Source: Bacillus litorisediminis (GTDB lineage: Bacteria; Bacillota; Bacilli; Bacillales; JC228). Taken from it: 64,000 nt of DNA. The first letter of the stretch is position 1; each line of letters starts with the position of its first letter. A model generated the notes under the pieces. It was given only the letters and a program-made list of their open reading frames with translations, made no database searches and had not been told where the DNA came from. Positions 26,086-34,149 of this stretch are shown piece by piece. A program made the translations under genes and the position numbers. Location: NCBI RefSeq assembly GCF_022808645.1, contig NZ_JAKZKT010000020.1, positions 18,808 to 82,807 on the forward strand, written 5' to 3'.

Positions 26086-27101
26086 TATTTGGTCACCTCC
26101 TCTATTTCCACAATTGTTCTAAGCTCATTTAGGACATTTTGAACCGAATCCGGATGACCAATAAATGAGACTATTAAATTCCCAATCAACTTTTCCTGTA
26201 ATTCCTTCACGGAGCCGTATACGATATTAAAATCAACTCCGTGTTTCCTGGAAACGGTTGAGAGAACCGGATCATTCGCTACTCCGCCTTTAAAAATGAC
26301 TCTGTACAAGGTTCCCCCGCCGTTTCCGTGCCACTCATTTAAAAGTGTTTCGGAAGGCATATCCTGCTGAACGGAACGGATGAACCGCTGCGTTGTCTTA
26401 TGCTGCGGATTGGTGAATATGTCGAATACCTCACCCGATTCAATCACTTCCCCATTCTCCATAACCGCCACTTTGTCACAAATCGATTGAATCACATGCA
26501 TTTCGTGAGTAATCAATAAAATCGTAATCCCTAATTCACGGTTTACTTTTTTTAATAAACGTAAGATGTCTGCTGTTGTCTCAGGATCGAGAGCTGAAGT
26601 TGCTTCATCACAAATCAGGATATCGGGCGAAGTCGCAAGTGCCCGCGCAATTCCTACACGCTGCTTTTGTCCGCCTGACAATTGATCGGGGTAATCCTTT
26701 GCTTTATCGCTTAATCCCACGAAACTCAATAATTCTGCCACCCGTTCATTGATTTCCTTTTTAGAAGCACCAGCCAGCTTCATCGGGTACGCAATATTAC
26801 CGGCAACGGTACGGGAATTGAATAAGTTAAAGTTTTGAAAGATCATACCGATATTGCGGCGGCGCGTTCGCAAATCCTTTGGCGATAATTTGCTTACGTC
26901 AATGCCTTGGATCCATACAGATCCAGAGGTCGGTCTTTCCAGCATGTTCACCAAACGGAGGAGTGTGCTTTTTCCTGCACCGCTAAAGCCAATAATTCCG
27001 AATATTTCTCCTTCCTCAATCGTAAGCGAAACATTCTTGACTGCGTGTACCTCCCGCTTTCCAAGACTGAATGTCTTGGATACATTTTTGAATTCAATCA
27101 T
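26085..27101 (-). CDS. metN: Methionine ABC transporter ATP-binding protein
   Basis: 338 residues. Walker A is GFSGAGKST (about 38), the signature is LSGGQKQRVGIARA, Walker B is ILICDEATSALDP. The C-terminal NIL (ACT-like) domain at about 265-335 (YRVIFKGGVANDPVLS) binds methionine and mediates trans-inhibition in MetN. AGGGAGGT precedes ATG 27101. First gene after the tandem riboswitch leader. Confidence 0.96.
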   Translation of the reverse strand: MIEFKNVSKTFSLGKREVHAVKNVSLTIEEGEIFGIIGFSGAGKSTLLRLVNMLERPTSGSVWIQGIDVSKLSPKDLRTRRRNIGMIFQNFNLFNSRTVAGNIAYPMKLAGASKKEINERVAELLSFVGLSDKAKDYPDQLSGGQKQRVGIARALATSPDILICDEATSALDPETTADILRLLKKVNRELGITILLITHEMHVIQSICDKVAVMENGEVIESGEVFDIFTNPQHKTTQRFIRSVQQDMPSETLLNEWHGNGGGTLYRVIFKGGVANDPVLSTVSRKHGVDFNIVYGSVKELQEKLIGNLIVSFIGHPDSVQNVLNELRTIVEIEEVTK

Positions 27102-27156
27102 GTTGAAGACCTCCCTTGAAAACTAAAAACTAGGCTAAAATGAGTCTGGTTTTTAA

Positions 27157-27332
27157 CAAAAAATCCTTCTTTCTCTTGGAAGACAAGAAAAAGAAGGATT
27201 CTATTAAAGAAACCATCTCCTTCTCATCTTCCAAATGTCACAACATTTGCGGGAATTGGCACAGTATTCTACATTAGAATCCGCTGCCGAGACTTCATCG
27301 GGCCCGTCCCTCGATCTCTCTTGATAAGAAAG
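27157..27332 (-). promoter_or_regulatory. SAM-I (S-box) riboswitch 2, gene-proximal, with terminator
   Basis: The minus-strand RNA starts CTTTCTTATCAAGAGAG and contains GAGGGACGGGCCCGATGA, CTCGGCAGC, GTGCCAATTCC and AGATGAGAAGGAG, the ordered conserved blocks of the S-box aptamer. It ends in a long terminator stem (AATCCTTCTTTTTCTTG with its complement) followed by TTTTTTG. High SAM should stop transcription before metN. Confidence 0.93.
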
Positions 27333-27400
27333 CGGTTAAAGCTATTTAGTTTGCAATGTGATAGCCATTCATAGCTGTTTTAGAAGGAATATTTATCTAA

Positions 27401-27570
27401 CGAAAAATCCCTCCTTTTCCGACAAGAAAAAGAGGGATTCTATGTAAAGAAACCATCTCCTTCTCATCTTCCAAATGTCGCAACATTTGCAGGAATTGGC
27501 ACAGTATTCATTACGAATCTGCTGCCGAGATGTCATCGGGCCTGTCCCTCGATCTCTCTTGATAAGAAAG
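27401..27570 (-). promoter_or_regulatory. SAM-I (S-box) riboswitch 1, promoter-proximal, with terminator
   Basis: A second complete aptamer, with CTTTCTTATCAAGAGAG at 27570 and downward, GAGGGACAGGCCCGATGA, CTCGGCAGC, GTGCCAATTCC and AGATGAGAAGGAG. It has its own terminator (AATCCCTC ... GAGGGATTTTT). It is nearly identical to the proximal copy apart from the P3 loop, the terminator arms and an unrelated 68-bp spacer. Confidence 0.93.
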
Positions 27571-27623
27571 TGGTTATTGCTATTCATTTTGTTAAAAACA
27601 ATAAGCTAATAATAGATTCAAAA

Positions 27624-28121
27624 TCATGAAAAGTCAATAGTCTTTTTTGAGGAAAAATTTTCGTGGCGAAGCAGCCATTCTTTTCTCCACAACCCGCCTG
27701 CGTATCCTGTTAATGTCCCATTTGAACCGATAATACGGTGACATGGTATCACAATACTCAGCTTATTTCTTCCATTGGCACTGCCAACTGCTCGAATAGC
27801 TTTTTCATTGCCAATTGAAACGGCAATATCCTTATAGGACCCTGTCTCACCGTACTGGATTTTTGTTAAAGCCGACCAAACTGATTTTTGAAAATCTGTC
27901 CCTTCCATCCGATAGGGGAATGAAAATTCACGGCGGGTTCCTTTAAAATATTCATCCAGCTGATGATAACAATCTGCCAGTACTCTAGGCGTACTTTCAT
28001 TTATTTTATTTTCAGCGGTTTCGGCATCGGAAAATAGAATCGAGATAACGGCATTTTCAGTTCCGGTTATTTCTATTACACCAATCGGTGACTCGTAGTC
28101 GATTTTACTTATTTGACTCAT
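27624..28121 (-). CDS. ogt: Methylated-DNA--protein-cysteine methyltransferase
   Basis: 165 residues from ATG 28121, chosen because GGAGG lies 7 nt upstream; a frame from 28157 has no such site. The acceptor motif is VIPCHRIIGSNGTLTGYAGG (Cys about 127), with the helix-turn-helix KDIAVSIGNEKAIRAVGSA before it. It removes O6-alkyl groups from guanine in a suicidal transfer. The start overlaps the alkA end by 17 bp. Last gene of an Ada-type alkylation response operon; it would be called adaB in B. subtilis. Confidence 0.93.
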   Translation of the reverse strand: MSQISKIDYESPIGVIEITGTENAVISILFSDAETAENKINESTPRVLADCYHQLDEYFKGTRREFSFPYRMEGTDFQKSVWSALTKIQYGETGSYKDIAVSIGNEKAIRAVGSANGRNKLSIVIPCHRIIGSNGTLTGYAGGLWRKEWLLRHENFSSKKTIDFS

Positions 28122-29025
28122 ATAGGGACCTCCATAGATAAAAGGTAGCATAGGCACGCCAATTTTCCCAGTTGGCTGCTATAACATTTATTTCCTCAAT
28201 AGCTGGTTTTTGTTTAAGTCCTAATTGCAGTTTTAATGCCTGATGAAGACCGGCATCGGCAATTGGAAAAGCATCCGGAATTTGCAGGCATTTCATCATA
28301 ACATAATCGGCCGTCCAGGCACCTACTCCTCTTATCGCCATTAAAGATTTTTTGATAGGCTGGTACTCTTTTTGCTGGAGCAGGCTTGCTTTGGTCAGCT
28401 TGCCATTTGCCATGGCTCTAGCAACTCCAATTATATATTCGGCTTTTCTTCTCGTAAATTGGAGCCCCCTTAACTCTTCAACCCGGATTTGTGCAATTTT
28501 TTCATAGCTTGGATAAAGCCAATACGTATCACCTTCGAAGGTTAGGCTCTCTCCAAATTGTTCCACAAACCGTTTTTTCAATGTATAGGCAAATCCTAAA
28601 TTGATTTGCTGACCGATAATGGCCCAGGTTAACGCTTCGAACAGATCAGGTATTCCAATAACTCGTAAGCCTTTATATTTTGCAATTAAACTTTGCAACA
28701 TCTCATCTTTACTTGCTGCCTGGTAAAAACCATTGAGGTCCTGATCGAAATCAAACCATTCCCATATATACTCTGCTATTTCCTCATAGGTGTTTGAAGA
28801 TGGAAACTGAATTGGGAACTCTATCAAAATCGAAGGTGAAGAACCGGAAATTTTTAATAAAATCGTTTCATCTTTGATTTTTAATAGTTTATATACAGAT
28901 CCAGCTTTAATTTGGTGAAGAACTTCTTGGCTGGATCGTCCCAAAAACACGAGACATTCTTTAAAATCGAACTCCTTTGGAGGTAAAATCTCCAAATAGG
29001 ATTCATGCCTCTTCCATTTCATCAC
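28105..29025 (-). CDS. alkA: DNA-3-methyladenine glycosylase II
   Basis: 306 residues. An N-terminal AlkA_N-like domain is followed by HhH-GPD: the hairpin LMAIRGVGAWTADYVMM with catalytic Asp in FPIADAG. It excises alkylated purines from DNA, starting base excision repair. It overlaps adaA by 4 bp upstream and ogt by 17 bp downstream, so the three are one operon. Confidence 0.93.
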   Translation of the reverse strand: MMKWKRHESYLEILPPKEFDFKECLVFLGRSSQEVLHQIKAGSVYKLLKIKDETILLKISGSSPSILIEFPIQFPSSNTYEEIAEYIWEWFDFDQDLNGFYQAASKDEMLQSLIAKYKGLRVIGIPDLFEALTWAIIGQQINLGFAYTLKKRFVEQFGESLTFEGDTYWLYPSYEKIAQIRVEELRGLQFTRRKAEYIIGVARAMANGKLTKASLLQQKEYQPIKKSLMAIRGVGAWTADYVMMKCLQIPDAFPIADAGLHQALKLQLGLKQKPAIEEINVIAANWENWRAYATFYLWRSLYESNK

Positions 29026-29594
29026 CGCAACTCCTTTTCTTGAAGGGCACGGTATTCACTGGGTGAGCATTTTTTCAATCGGCGAAATGCTTTATAAAAA
29101 TTTGAAGGGCTTTGAAACCCGACATCATAGCAAATTTCAAGATTCGTCCAATTCGTTCTTTTAAGAAGATGCGCTGCTTTATCCACTCTTATTTTTTCCA
29201 AATAGGTACGGGGAGTTTCTGCCGTTTCCTGCTTGAACACACGCTCTAGATAAAATGCGCTAACACCCACATGATTCGCTATATCTTGCAGTACCAGCTT
29301 TTGTTTATAAGACTTCAGCAAAAAGGCTATGACATTTTTCACGAGTCCGACCTGAGGGGAATGTTCGACTTCCGGCTGACATCTTTTGCATGGGCGATAA
29401 CCTGCTTTTTCAACTTCCTGGATATCAAAGTAAAATTCAACATTTACTTTTTTCGGCTTTCGTGATCTGCACGATGGCCTGCAGTATATTTTTGTGGTTT
29501 TTACTGCCGTAAAAAAAAGCCCATCATAATTTGGATCACAAGCTATTATTTTTTCCCACATTTCATCAAATGAAAGATTAATTTGATCAGCCAT
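29022..29594 (-). CDS. adaA: Methylphosphotriester-DNA methyltransferase / AraC-type activator
   Basis: 190 residues from ATG 29594 (AAAAGGGCAGGTG site; an upstream ATG at 29627 lacks one). The N-terminal Ada zinc domain has YCRPSCRSR and CKRCQPE, four zinc cysteines, the first being the methyl acceptor. An AraC helix-turn-helix pair follows (LQDIANHVGVSAFYLERVFK and YDVGFQSPSNFYKAFRR). Methyl transfer from phosphotriesters converts it to an activator of its own operon (adaA-alkA-ogt). Confidence 0.94.
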   Translation of the reverse strand: MADQINLSFDEMWEKIIACDPNYDGLFFTAVKTTKIYCRPSCRSRKPKKVNVEFYFDIQEVEKAGYRPCKRCQPEVEHSPQVGLVKNVIAFLLKSYKQKLVLQDIANHVGVSAFYLERVFKQETAETPRTYLEKIRVDKAAHLLKRTNWTNLEICYDVGFQSPSNFYKAFRRLKKCSPSEYRALQEKELR

Positions 29595-29616
29595 TATAAT
29601 CACCTGCCCTTTTAAC

Positions 29617-30196
29617 TCAATTCTCATATAAAAAAGAAGTATCCTTTACCTCTATTAATCGAGCCGCATTCTTTTCCAAAAACGCAATGACCTGATCAGA
29701 CAATGCATTTCCAAAGCTTAAACGTCTTACCCTAATTCTTTTAACTCATTACAGCGACCCCGACGTCTGCGGACCGTAATACATTCTCAACAATCGTCTC
29801 GGCATCTTCGCCATATCCTGCTTCAATATCTACGGATACCGGTATTTTTACATGTTCGGTAATGATTTTAATGATTCCTAAATGTCTTTCGAAGTCTATT
29901 AATTCTCCATCTTTATATCCAAGCGAATTAGCGATTCCCCAGCTTGTTGTTCCAATTGCTTTAAATCCTGCCTTCTCAAGAATCAAGGCAGATAGAAGAT
30001 CCCAGGCATTTCCTAAAAATAAGATTTCCTGTGATGAATGCAGCTCATTGAATTCCCGAATTTTTGACATTGCAAAATCCTCCAATTGTTCGTGGTATAC
30101 CGATTTTAGCAATTCAGCTGCATTCATTTCGTCCTCAATCTTGCTCTTATGGTCTGTATAAAAAATAAAAGTGAGTTGAGAAGCTTTTATCTGCAC
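29617..30196 (-). pseudogene. Isocitrate lyase/PEP mutase family protein, internally deleted
   Basis: The frame from 30196 reads a normal family N-terminus (ILFLGNAWDLLSALILEKAG, TTSWGIANSLGY and VDIEAGYGEDAETIVENVLR) and stops at VGVAVMS, about half the usual length. Just beyond, in another frame, ELKELG and after a one-base slip VRRLSFGNALSDQVIAFLEK continue as the family C-terminus. It ends at TGA 29617. The central part with the metal and catalytic loop is gone. Deletion plus frameshift make this a dead gene. Confidence 0.8.
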
Positions 30197-30250
30197 CTCA
30201 TTTAAATAGTTTTGCTTAGATATTCTCTCCGCATAATCCTTACATTTTCT

Positions 30251-31030
30251 TTATGACTCTTTTACAGTAAATGCCGATAGAAAACGGAATTCACCTTCCA
30301 GCTTTTTAATTAAAACCTCATTCCCAGTTATAACCGCTGTTTTTAAACGCTCTAGATAGTCTGTAGCCATCGTTATTCTTCTTTCCATCTCATCATGACT
30401 TTTGGTGTACTGACCGTGTCCGGGGACTAGAATATTAATTTTGTAATCATCAATTATTTTCTTTGCTTTTTGCAGAGTTTGTTTATATGCTTTTGCACTA
30501 TGATCAATAAATGGCAATTCAAAATCTGAAAGATAATCACCTGTCAAAAATAGTCCGAGTGAGTTTACGATTGTAAATAATCCATCTTCTGTATGACCGG
30601 GAGCTTTATAAAAGGTTAGGGTAGTCGAACCTATCGTAACCTCTTGTCCATCATGGTCGATGACGATATCAATTTTCGGAAACTCTACTTTATAATCACG
30701 GGTTATATAATAATTGGCGTCAAAGTCATGAATAGCTTGAATTATAGCCTCTTTTTTCGGGTGGTTTAACAGTTCTATGCTTCCAATCGTCTTTGCTCCT
30801 GGAAATGCATGATATCCAATAATGTGGTCATAATCACTATGTGTAAACAAAATATAACATGCTTTATTTGCTTGAATCGATTTCACATAGGATTGTATTT
30901 CATGAATTTCGTTAGGAAGCCATGTGGGGTCAACGATTAATATAAAATCCTCTAAGTTAATGACTGTAGAGGTCGTTTGAAATAAAGCACTTTGGAAAAT
31001 CGTAACAGACTCGTCGGTATATTGAATCAT
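30251..31030 (-). CDS. MBL-fold metallo-hydrolase
   Basis: 259 residues from ATG 31030, with AAAAGGAGAG 7 nt upstream (the longer frame to 31084 has no site). Metal motif FTHSDYDHIIG (HxxxDH variant with Ser-Asp), PGHTEDGLF, LTGDYLSD and LVPGHGQYT are the ordered metallo-beta-lactamase-fold ligands. The first His of the usual HxHxDH reads H-S-D-Y-D-H, a common variant. A generic hydrolase; substrate unknown. Monocistronic. Confidence 0.85.
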   Translation of the reverse strand: MIQYTDESVTIFQSALFQTTSTVINLEDFILIVDPTWLPNEIHEIQSYVKSIQANKACYILFTHSDYDHIIGYHAFPGAKTIGSIELLNHPKKEAIIQAIHDFDANYYITRDYKVEFPKIDIVIDHDGQEVTIGSTTLTFYKAPGHTEDGLFTIVNSLGLFLTGDYLSDFELPFIDHSAKAYKQTLQKAKKIIDDYKINILVPGHGQYTKSHDEMERRITMATDYLERLKTAVITGNEVLIKKLEGEFRFLSAFTVKES

Positions 31031-31259
31031 AAAGTTGCTCTCCTTTTTTATCCTTTTTACAAATGGTTGTTTACTTTTGATCATATAACCGTTATGTGTA
31101 TTTGCCTACTGAAGTACATATTGTTAATTTGACTACCAATCAATAATGCCCATTATTTTCCACCCATCCTCCTGCTATAAATGATAAACTGCGGGAAAAT
31201 CTAAAATGAATAGTTTAACTTGCTTAGTTTAGAAAAATATGAAAAAGGAGCGGCTATGC

Positions 31260-32165
31260 GTGAAAATAGTGGTAACAGGAGCAGCAGGAAAAATCGGTCG
31301 ATGGACCGTAAGAACTCTTTTAGAAGCAGGTCATGAGGTGATCGCAACAGATAAAAAATTAAGAGAGGAATCTGCTTCGAAAAGCTTTATTCAAGCTGAA
31401 TTGCGTGATTATGGACAGGTCTGTCAGCTATTAAATGGTTGTGATGCAGTGGTCCACCTCGGGAATATTCCTACTGATGTAAGGAACACACCCCAGGCCA
31501 TTTTTGAAAATAATATGCTCGTCAATTTTAATATCCTCGAGGCTTGCAAGGATTTTAAAATCTCTAAGGTTGTATGGGCATCCAGTGAAACGGTATTGGG
31601 ATATCCTTTTGTAGAAGATCAGCTTAGTTACTTCCCTCTCGATGAAGAACATCCAACTACCATAAAATCCACCTACGCGATGGCAAAGATATTAACGGAG
31701 CACCTTTCTGAATTGTATCACAATCTTACGGATGGACAGATCGTTGCCCTTCGCTTTGCCAATATTTATGAGCCAGATGAATATGAAAAAATTCCAGCCA
31801 TGCATTGGAATGATCAGCAAAAGGATATTCAACGGAAAAATGCCTGGGCTTATTGCGATGTTAGGGATGCAGCGATGGCGTGTCTTCTTGCCATTGAAAA
31901 GGATAATTTGGGGTATCAAATATTCCATATAACAGCCCCAGATACGATTATGCCGGATCTCAGTCAGGACTTGGTAAATAAGTATTTCCCAAAGATACCT
32001 TTAAAAAGGCCGATAAACGGTCATGAAACCCTCATGGCAATAGATAAGGCCCGCCAAATTCTTGGGTATGAACCCCGTTATTCATGGCGCACTGCTCTCA
32101 ATAACGATGGCTCTCTTAAGGCACTGCCCCCCGATCAACTGGCATTAACAAATAAGGAAATATGA
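31260..32165 (+). CDS. NAD-dependent epimerase/dehydratase family protein (extended SDR)
   Basis: 301 residues from GTG 31260, which follows AAAAAGGAG with 9 nt spacing. An ATG at 31239 encodes seven residues that contain the Shine-Dalgarno itself. The Rossmann motif is VVTGAAGKIGRWT (TGxxGxxG). The catalytic Ser is in WASSETVLG and the YxxxK motif in TYAMAK. Acts on a nucleotide sugar or related sugar; substrate unknown. The stop TGA forms the first bases of a half palindromic repeat. Confidence 0.85.
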   Translation: MKIVVTGAAGKIGRWTVRTLLEAGHEVIATDKKLREESASKSFIQAELRDYGQVCQLLNGCDAVVHLGNIPTDVRNTPQAIFENNMLVNFNILEACKDFKISKVVWASSETVLGYPFVEDQLSYFPLDEEHPTTIKSTYAMAKILTEHLSELYHNLTDGQIVALRFANIYEPDEYEKIPAMHWNDQQKDIQRKNAWAYCDVRDAAMACLLAIEKDNLGYQIFHITAPDTIMPDLSQDLVNKYFPKIPLKRPINGHETLMAIDKARQILGYEPRYSWRTALNNDGSLKALPPDQLALTNKEI

Positions 32166-32192
32166 AACAGGGGGACGGTTCTTTTGTTTCAT
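32163..32192 (+). repeat. Dispersed GGGACGGTTCT repeat, left arm only
   Basis: TGAAACAGGGGGACGGTTCT-TT-TGTTTC has no matching right arm. TGA is the stop codon of the SDR gene. Without the second arm it cannot form the hairpin. Confidence 0.75.
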
Positions 32193-32382
32193 TTATAAGA
32201 ACTAACCTCTTTTACATAGCAGGGTCAGACCCATTTTAGTTAAGCCATTGGATTGTTCACCTTAAGATACAGTCCATCACCAGCCGACCAGCTGGCATTG
32301 CAAGATAGGAAATATAAAAATTGTTTAGCCCGCACTACCCCATAAAAAAATGATACTTTAAATTTCTTGGAGGCATATTGTG

Positions 32383-33039
32383 ATGACAAAAAAAGTTTTA
32401 ATAGTTGTAACAAATCATACCACGATTACAGACGATCATAAAACGGGTCTTTGGTTAGAGGAGTTTGCAGTACCTTATTTAGTTTTTAAAGAAAAGGGCT
32501 ATGATGTCAAAGTGACAAGTATATCTGGCGGAGAAGTTGCGTTAGATCCAAATAGTATCGAAGAGAAACCAGAATGGAAAGAAGCTGAAGCAGAATTAAA
32601 AAATACAGAAAAACTAACAAAAGAGCATGCAATTGGATATGATGCTGTATTCTTGCCTGGCGGTCATGGCACTATGTTTGATTTTCCAAATAGCGAAACA
32701 CTACAATATGTTTTGCAGCAATTTGCGGAAGCAAACAGAGTGATTGGCGCTGTCTGTCATGGTCCGGCCGGTCTTGTCAATGTAACTTATAACGATGGCA
32801 CTCCTTTCGTGAAAGGAAAAAAAGTAACAGCCTTTACTGACGATGAAGAAAGAGAAATGCAGCTAGATATACATATGCCTTTCTTATTAGAGTCAAAGCT
32901 TCGTGAAAAGGGTGCTATCTTTGAAGGCAAAGAAAAATGGACAGATCATTCGATAAGAGACGGAAACTTGGTAACCGGACAAAATCCTCAATCGAGTAAA
33001 AGTACGGCGGAAAAGGTCGTAGAAGCTTTAGAAGGATAG
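32383..33039 (+). CDS. DJ-1/PfpI-family protein, type 1 glutamine amidotransferase-like (Hsp31-type)
   Basis: 218 residues. The nucleophile elbow is GAVCHGPAGLVN, preceded by FLPGGHGTMFDFP, with NLVTGQNPQSS near the end. This matches the Hsp31/glyoxalase III branch of the DJ-1 superfamily, which detoxifies methylglyoxal or repairs glycation. ATG 32383 follows TTGGAGG by 9 nt; the GTG one codon earlier is also possible. Followed by a strong terminator hairpin. Confidence 0.88.
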   Translation: MTKKVLIVVTNHTTITDDHKTGLWLEEFAVPYLVFKEKGYDVKVTSISGGEVALDPNSIEEKPEWKEAEAELKNTEKLTKEHAIGYDAVFLPGGHGTMFDFPNSETLQYVLQQFAEANRVIGAVCHGPAGLVNVTYNDGTPFVKGKKVTAFTDDEEREMQLDIHMPFLLESKLREKGAIFEGKEKWTDHSIRDGNLVTGQNPQSSKSTAEKVVEALEG

Positions 33040-33050
33040 GTTTAAAAAAT

Positions 33051-33114
33051 CGGTGCCTGCCTCCCCGCGTACTAAGCGATTACTTCACTGGGGAGCAGGC
33101 ACCTATTATTTTTC
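33051..33114 (+). terminator. Large palindrome acting as terminator after the DJ-1 gene
   Basis: CGGTGCCTGCCTCCCC and GGGGAGCAGGCACC form a stem, followed by TATTATTTTTC. The same GGTGCC/GGCACC style recurs near 46.4 kb. Confidence 0.65.
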
Positions 33115-33240
33115 TCGCATCACAATCCCGTTACGGACGAACGGATCTTGAAAATCAATAAAATGAGCAAATCCTTTATCCCGAATCTCTTTTACTCTAG
33201 CACCAGCGGAAGTCAAATTTTCAACTAACTTCTGAACATT
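33106..33240 (-). pseudogene. C-terminal remnant of a VOC/glyoxalase-family protein
   Basis: The minus strand reads NVQKLVENLTSAGARVKEIR then DKGFAHFIDFQDPFVRNGIV and MREK before TAA. FIDFQDPFxN is the metal/edge-strand motif near the end of VOC proteins. A stop lies upstream in frame and no start exists, so only about 44 residues survive. Confidence 0.6.
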
Positions 33241-33388
33241 TGATTATATGTATAAACATTTACAATACTCCATTAGATGATCCCTCAGGGCTTGGTGCAG
33301 TTGTATTTTTCTGCTTTATTGTCATGGGATTTTTTATTTTAGTTGGCTCTTTGATAGAATATGGGGTATATCGGTGTAAAAAATGATT
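33239..33388 (+). other. Possible short membrane peptide or gene remnant
   Basis: Plus-strand frame with no good start codon (a TTG is available, no ribosome binding site). It encodes NIYNTPLDDPSGLGAVVF, one hydrophobic helix (FFCFIVMGFFILVGSLI) and EYGVYRCKK before TGA. Looks like a membrane-protein fragment next to the VOC remnant. Confidence 0.3.
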
Positions 33389-33397
33389 AAATAAAAT

Positions 33398-33434
33398 GGC
33401 CTGATTCCCAGTATTGATGTGTGGGGGTCAGGCC
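33398..33434. repeat. Intergenic palindrome GGCCTGA...TCAGGCC
   Basis: GGCCTGATTCCCA pairs with GGGGGTCAGGCC around a 12-nt loop. It has no T-run on either side. Confidence 0.5.
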
Positions 33435-33529
33435 AAAGTTATGTAAGCCATATCAAGTGTTTGCATGGTATTAGCTATCCTGACATTTTGGATATCACCG
33501 CGGATATATTTTTACATTTTAAGTTAAAA

Positions 33530-33555
33530 AAGTGACTGACGCGAATCAGTCACTT
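33530..33555 (-). terminator. Terminator after the HxlR gene
   Basis: AAGTGACTGA and TCAGTCACTT form a 10-bp stem, followed by TTTTTTAAC on the minus strand. Confidence 0.75.
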
Positions 33556-33589
33556 AGATTTTATTCAAAGCTTACACTAACTCATTTCA

Positions 33590-33967
33590 TTATTTTGTTA
33601 AAACGTTCTCTTCCAAGACAGCAAATTTATCTCCATATACTTTGGTAATATGGTTTTCTCCCCATGAACAGAGAGCATCTAAAATGCTTTTCAAGCTCCA
33701 CCCATACTCACTTAGCTCATACTCCACTTTGGGCGGAACCTGATTATAAACAATTCTGTTAATAACTCCGTCTTCCTCTAGTTCACGTAATTGTTGGGTT
33801 AACATTTTTTGCGTAATATCTGGCATGAGCCGTTTTAATTCACTTGTTCGTTTTTTTCCATGTGTCAGGTGGCACAGAATTACAACTTTCCACTTTCCTC
33901 CAATGACTTCCAAAGTTGCTTCTACAGCTATATTGTATTTCTTTTTCTTCAAATTGATCTCCTCCAA
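33590..33967 (-). CDS. HxlR-family transcriptional regulator
   Basis: 125 residues, entirely a winged helix-turn-helix. Family signature GGKWKVVILCHL (23-34), SELKRLMPDITQKMLTQQLRELEEDGVI, and YELSEYGWSL. The Cys at about 32 could be redox-sensing as in YodB/HypR relatives, which is inference. Divergent from an MFS transporter and aldo-keto reductase pair. Gene content and order recall B. subtilis ytcD-ytbDE. Three evenly spaced operators occupy the shared promoter. Confidence 0.9.
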   Translation of the reverse strand: MEEINLKKKKYNIAVEATLEVIGGKWKVVILCHLTHGKKRTSELKRLMPDITQKMLTQQLRELEEDGVINRIVYNQVPPKVEYELSEYGWSLKSILDALCSWGENHITKVYGDKFAVLEENVLTK

Positions 33968-33976
33968 CTATATAGG

Positions 33977-34026
33977 TACTAAAAAGTGCCTATGGTACTT
34001 CGAAGTATCTATATTACTTTAAAGTA
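33977..34026. promoter_or_regulatory. Three phased HxlR-type operators
   Basis: TACTAAAAAGTG (33977-33988), TACTTCGAAGTA (33996-34007) and TACTTTAAAGTA (34015-34026) are 12-bp palindromes, the last two perfect. Their centres are exactly 19 bp apart. They lie between the HxlR regulator and its divergent MFS/AKR target genes. Confidence 0.7.
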
Positions 34027-34149
34027 CGTACTTCTCATAATCTCTCATATATCCCATAATAGCATTTGCCGGCTCAAATATATAGTGTGGATTGATTACT
34101 AGATTAAGTTCATTTATACAATTACACCATTTATTAGGAGGAGAAATAC

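Noticed and set aside
27393..27587. 64-codon minus-strand frame
   Set aside because: Lies wholly within the promoter-proximal SAM-I riboswitch.
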